From NCBI GenBank assembly GCA_963796705.1, contig CAWCMK010000003.1:124001-188000 (forward strand): 64,000 nucleotides of DNA, in the 5' to 3' direction. The notes below the pieces were generated by a model. The model saw nothing but the letters and a program-made list of their open reading frames with translations. It was not told the origin of the DNA and ran no database searches. The stretch is from VRUE01 sp963796705 (GTDB lineage Bacteria; Actinomycetota; Thermoleophilia; Solirubrobacterales; 70-9). Numbering within the stretch: the stretch's first letter is position 1; each line of letters starts with the position of its first letter. Below, one piece after another: positions 61,801 through 64,000 of the stretch. Both the position numbers and the translations under genes were made by a program.

Positions 61801-63823
61801 AGGGGTCGTTGTAGGAGGGGATGAAGCCAAACGTCGTGAAGGTACCCGAGGAGCTCCCGCTGCCCGCTTCGTTTTCACCGAGGATCCTGTAGTGATAGAG
61901 GGTCCCGGGCGCCAGTCCGGTGACCAGCTGGGTCACGCTCTGGTAATGCTTGCTCATCCCGACTTCGATTGCAGGCGCATTTGCCGCGCCGTCCCAGCCG
62001 CTCTTCTGAAATTCTTCATCACTGATGTACTGGAAGCGGGCCGATGTCGGGGCACCGTTCGGGTTTGTTTCCCCGTGCAGAAGGGCCCGGTCCGAATGCA
62101 CGTCGGTCGCCGCTACGCCGCGGCCGGAGGGCATGCCCGGCGGCGTCGTGAACGTCCGATCTTCTCCATAGCTGATACCGGATTCACCGTGACTGGCCAC
62201 GACCCGGTAGTGGTAGGTTGAGAAGGGTTCAAGGCCGCTCAGGCTGGCCGAAACGGTGCTCCGACCGGGTCCAAGAGGCGATCCCGCGTCGGCCCCGGGG
62301 GCCGGTGCTGTCTTTTGCCCGTAGGATTCGGTCGGTCCCCACTCGAAGTAGTAGCTGGTGTCTTCACCGTTGCCAACGAAAGAGCCGTTCAGCTCGGCAC
62401 CGTTTTCCCCAAGCTGATCCGCGGGGTCGGTCCTCAGATCAAGTACCGCCTGGGGCGAGTAGGTCTGATCAGAACCGTACTCGACACCATTTGGGTTATT
62501 GACTACGAGTCGGTAGTGATATCGCTTCCCGGTCGTCAGTCCGGATAGCCCGGCACTGACTTCGGTCTTGGAGCTGTAAGGCAGGCTGGAACCGGCTTCA
62601 CATGGCAGGCTGCCGAGGATGTACTTGCCAGCTTCTTCCCCGTATTCAAATTTGCATTCGGTCACATTTCCGCCGCCATTGGGATCGACCGTCGCGTTGA
62701 CGGTGCCCGCAGTGCTGGTCGGATCGGTGATGCCCGAGTACGTGGTCCTGGGCTCGACGGCGTCGGGGGTGAAGATATCGACCTGTTCGTAAACCGGAAC
62801 GTAGAGGTATCCCATCGAGTTGACCCCCGGGGTGCCCCTCGCGCCGGATGCATTCAGCGTCTCCAGGTGGTTGCCAGAGGAATCGTATTCGTTGACTCCG
62901 CTGTTGGTTGTGATCAACACGTTGTCGTTGGTCGGATCAATCGCCGTACCTCCCAGACCCGGATTACCGCCCACCGCGCCGGGGGCCTTGAAGCTGCGCA
63001 AGTAGGTTCCGGTGGAGTCGAACTCGTCTACGACTGCGGCTTCAGCGTCCGTGACGTAGACATTTCCCTCAGAGTCGACGGCTACGTTCTGCACTTCGCC
63101 GAAGGGGCCGCTCGGGGTGCCCAGTAGCTTGTTCGCGCTGATGTAGCTCGCGGTGGCCGGGAAGTCAACCGGATGCCGCCCCGCATCGAAGACCTCGACA
63201 TCGTCTTCGGGAGAGCTCAGAGAGAGGTAGATACGACCCTTCGAGTGAGAGTTGGTGTTGTCGATCGCGACGTGGATCCCGGCCTCAACGGCGCCCCCCG
63301 TGTTGTCAATGTTGCTCCACTCTTCGAGGAATTCTCCATCTTCACTGAAGACATCGAGGGTGCGCCCGTTGGACTGGGCCACATAGACATCGCCGCTCTG
63401 TCCGTCGACCGCGGCGGAGAGATCGAGGATCGAACTCCCCCAGGGTTCATCCGTATTCGGGGTGTCCAGCAGGGTCTGGGACGGGTAGGAGTCATACTCA
63501 TAGAGTCCGTTTTGGCCCGGATTGGGCGTCGAGGTTTCATGACCTTCATCCGTAATCCAAACGTTGTCGTTAGGGGCGATCGCGATGCTGCTCGTTTGAC
63601 GAAATTCGGGAATCTTGGAGTCAAAGGAGCGGGCCGCGAGGGCAGCGCTGGCGAATAGCGCGAGGATGCCCGTAACTGCGCCGAGCGCGATCAGACACGC
63701 GAGCACCGGTCCCGCGACGCGCCGAGGGGTCCCAGGTTGGGTGGCCGAGGCCAGCATTGAGAGGTGCCCCTCGGCTCCTCGGGAGCGGCGCCTGTGCCGT
63801 TGCCCTGCGATCGGCCGCATCAT
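58853..63823 (-). CDS. Cassette copy 3 gene D (D3): giant NHL/FN3-like/propeller protein
   Basis: 1656 residues if ATG 63823 is used; 63916 and 63757 are also reasonable, and the signal core PVLACLIALGAVTGILALFA lies after all three. Same order as D1: NHL propeller, fibronectin-like modules (GLTTGKRYHYRLVVNNPNG; LEPFSTYHYRVVASHG), CANAHVRQQTG, CRAYELV, PD40-like propeller, second NHL propeller, KIYDAREGGGF, DECHGAG, CRPGYVKRHGRC and a basic tail. It is uninterrupted. No C-type tail is seen between 63824 and the right edge, so the C-D spacing of copies 1 and 2 is not kept. Confidence 0.85.
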   Translation of the reverse strand: MMRPIAGQRHRRRSRGAEGHLSMLASATQPGTPRRVAGPVLACLIALGAVTGILALFASAALAARSFDSKIPEFRQTSSIAIAPNDNVWITDEGHETSTPNPGQNGLYEYDSYPSQTLLDTPNTDEPWGSSILDLSAAVDGQSGDVYVAQSNGRTLDVFSEDGEFLEEWSNIDNTGGAVEAGIHVAIDNTNSHSKGRIYLSLSSPEDDVEVFDAGRHPVDFPATASYISANKLLGTPSGPFGEVQNVAVDSEGNVYVTDAEAAVVDEFDSTGTYLRSFKAPGAVGGNPGLGGTAIDPTNDNVLITTNSGVNEYDSSGNHLETLNASGARGTPGVNSMGYLYVPVYEQVDIFTPDAVEPRTTYSGITDPTSTAGTVNATVDPNGGGNVTECKFEYGEEAGKYILGSLPCEAGSSLPYSSKTEVSAGLSGLTTGKRYHYRLVVNNPNGVEYGSDQTYSPQAVLDLRTDPADQLGENGAELNGSFVGNGEDTSYYFEWGPTESYGQKTAPAPGADAGSPLGPGRSTVSASLSGLEPFSTYHYRVVASHGESGISYGEDRTFTTPPGMPSGRGVAATDVHSDRALLHGETNPNGAPTSARFQYISDEEFQKSGWDGAANAPAIEVGMSKHYQSVTQLVTGLAPGTLYHYRILGENEAGSGSSSGTFTTFGFIPSYNDPCANAHVRQQTGSSLLLDCRAYELVSVSNTGGYDVESNLVPGQMPFGGYPDAENPPQVLYGVHNGGIPGTGNPTNHGVDPYVATRGPNGWSTRYVGIPADATPSTLPFASPLLEADASLDTFAYGGDGICSPCFADGSTGTPLHLPSGELVQGMAGSIAQPSAEPSGFVAKHLSADGTHLIFGASQKFASGGQEGEISIYDRNLSDNQTQVVSNLPSGGAIPCLTNCASDGIGELGVSEDGSHIVVGQLVEETGGARYWHLYMDIGDSEKSLDLTPGSKSGVLFDGMTKDGSRVFFTTAEQLTAEDKDHSPDIYEAHLSGQGVQLRLVSAGENAGNSGEPGNSDSCEPSANTRHEHWNTTGSEANCGVVAIGGGSGVAEEGDSIYFLSPERLTATGGVENAPNLYVADPTPHFIATLESSSNAPLPPSTHPLLRSFGAFVNPGGVAIDRATGDIYVSDIENNIGPSYVYKFDSSGRPVLSFGAEGKITLSGAYGYYNLSTEIAVDNDPSSPNYGDLYVPQFLNRVVSIFDPSGAHLADISMGSNFPAGVAVDPATGELFVADGFFGSSVSVYSTKGVLTRSFPTIAAPTSIAVDSSGNAYVADGGGYLELKGVTEKYNPAGEEEEQVDGNPSYGVAVDPSDNHLYVDEGTQVSEFNASGETASSPTGAGLISASFGVAALGGKLAISNPSQTDVATFGPGVLPSDPNTDNPAVVDSVGSPAARETADFQLNSSGNDAVFTSTLPLTGYDSAANREVFRYQESSAELSCASCNPTGEQAIGQATLASDGSSLTEDGRVFFNSTEGLVDRDLNEKMDVYEWEPRGSEAVEHAAPCATQNGCVQLISTGTSPLDSSLLGVSADGIDAYFFTHDTLVSSDGNGSRVKIYDAREGGGFDEAPPEHQCQASDECHGAGSPEPSPSAIRTIAGSGGQNPPAVTCRPGYVKRHGRCIKKRPKHGRRHHRQRHRGSHVHSKAIRRAGGGKHG

Positions 63824-64000
63824 CGCTGGCTCGCCTTCCCGAGCCGTCGCCGTGAGGTGCGATCGGGGCGGATCCGACGGTTTCGGCGTCGGTGCGATGC
63901 GCTCTTTCGGCCGCATGGCGTCTGCACCTGAGTTCTGCTGTCGGCGCTCCTACCGTTTTGCCCAACGAGGGCGATCGTCGCCTTCAACGGGTGAGAGCAG
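63824..64000. other. Right edge upstream of D3
   Basis: No C-type basic tail or other recognisable coding end is seen. Up to 31 further codons of D3 may lie here if the ATG at 63916 is the true start. Confidence 0.3.

Overview
The window looks like chromosomal DNA of a high-GC actinobacterium, most probably class Thermoleophilia (Solirubrobacterales-like). The reasons are strong G/C at third codon positions, GTG starts, very large secreted repeat proteins with His/Arg/Lys-rich C-terminal tails, and the signature strings CRAYELV and DECHGAG, which I associate with uncharacterised Thermoleophilia exoproteins. I saw no rRNA, tRNA or CRISPR array. The taxonomy is inference.

The window is dominated by an iterated operon on the minus strand, here named by gene order A-B-C-D-E(-F). 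A: NHL-type beta-propeller plus fibronectin-like modules. B: NHL propeller, fibronectin-like modules, then a module starting at CRAYELV. C: secreted protein with four cysteine-bearing modules. D: giant NHL, fibronectin-like and CRAYELV/PD40-like propeller protein. E: paralogue of C. F: short repeats plus a lectin-like end. Copy 1 runs from 23315 down to 4673 (A1-B1-C1-D1-E1), copy 2 from 51876 down to 32460 (A2-B2-C2-D2-E2-F2), and copy 3 from the right edge down to 55402 (D3-E3-F3). Neighbouring genes overlap by 4 or 8 nt or lie within about 30 nt, so each set is probably one transcript. A partial B-like gene at 1-924 is a further relative. Nearly every product has a signal peptide and a basic tail, so I infer a set of cell-surface or matrix proteins. 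No enzyme was recognised in the cassette.

Left region (1-4482): partial B-like gene with a regulated-looking promoter, a frameshifted alpha/beta hydrolase, a divergent TetR regulator / alpha/beta hydrolase pair, and a lipoprotein. Between copies 1 and 2 (23316-33101): an alpha/beta hydrolase remnant matching the 3033 gene, two plus-strand secreted proteins (a Cys-paired seven-blade propeller and a beta-helix/Ig-like protein), then a minus-strand run of an eight-repeat propeller/PKD protein, two lipoproteins, a single-module secreted protein and F2. Between copies 2 and 3 (51877-55401): the palindrome-rich leader of copy 2, a small repeat cluster, the 3' end of a group II intron, a secreted protein apparently starting at ATC, a small ABM-fold protein and a start-less secreted-protein fragment.

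Several genes are frameshifted (1524-2300, B1, B2, D2). Either the locus decays and recombines, or the assembly has indels; the sequence alone does not settle this.
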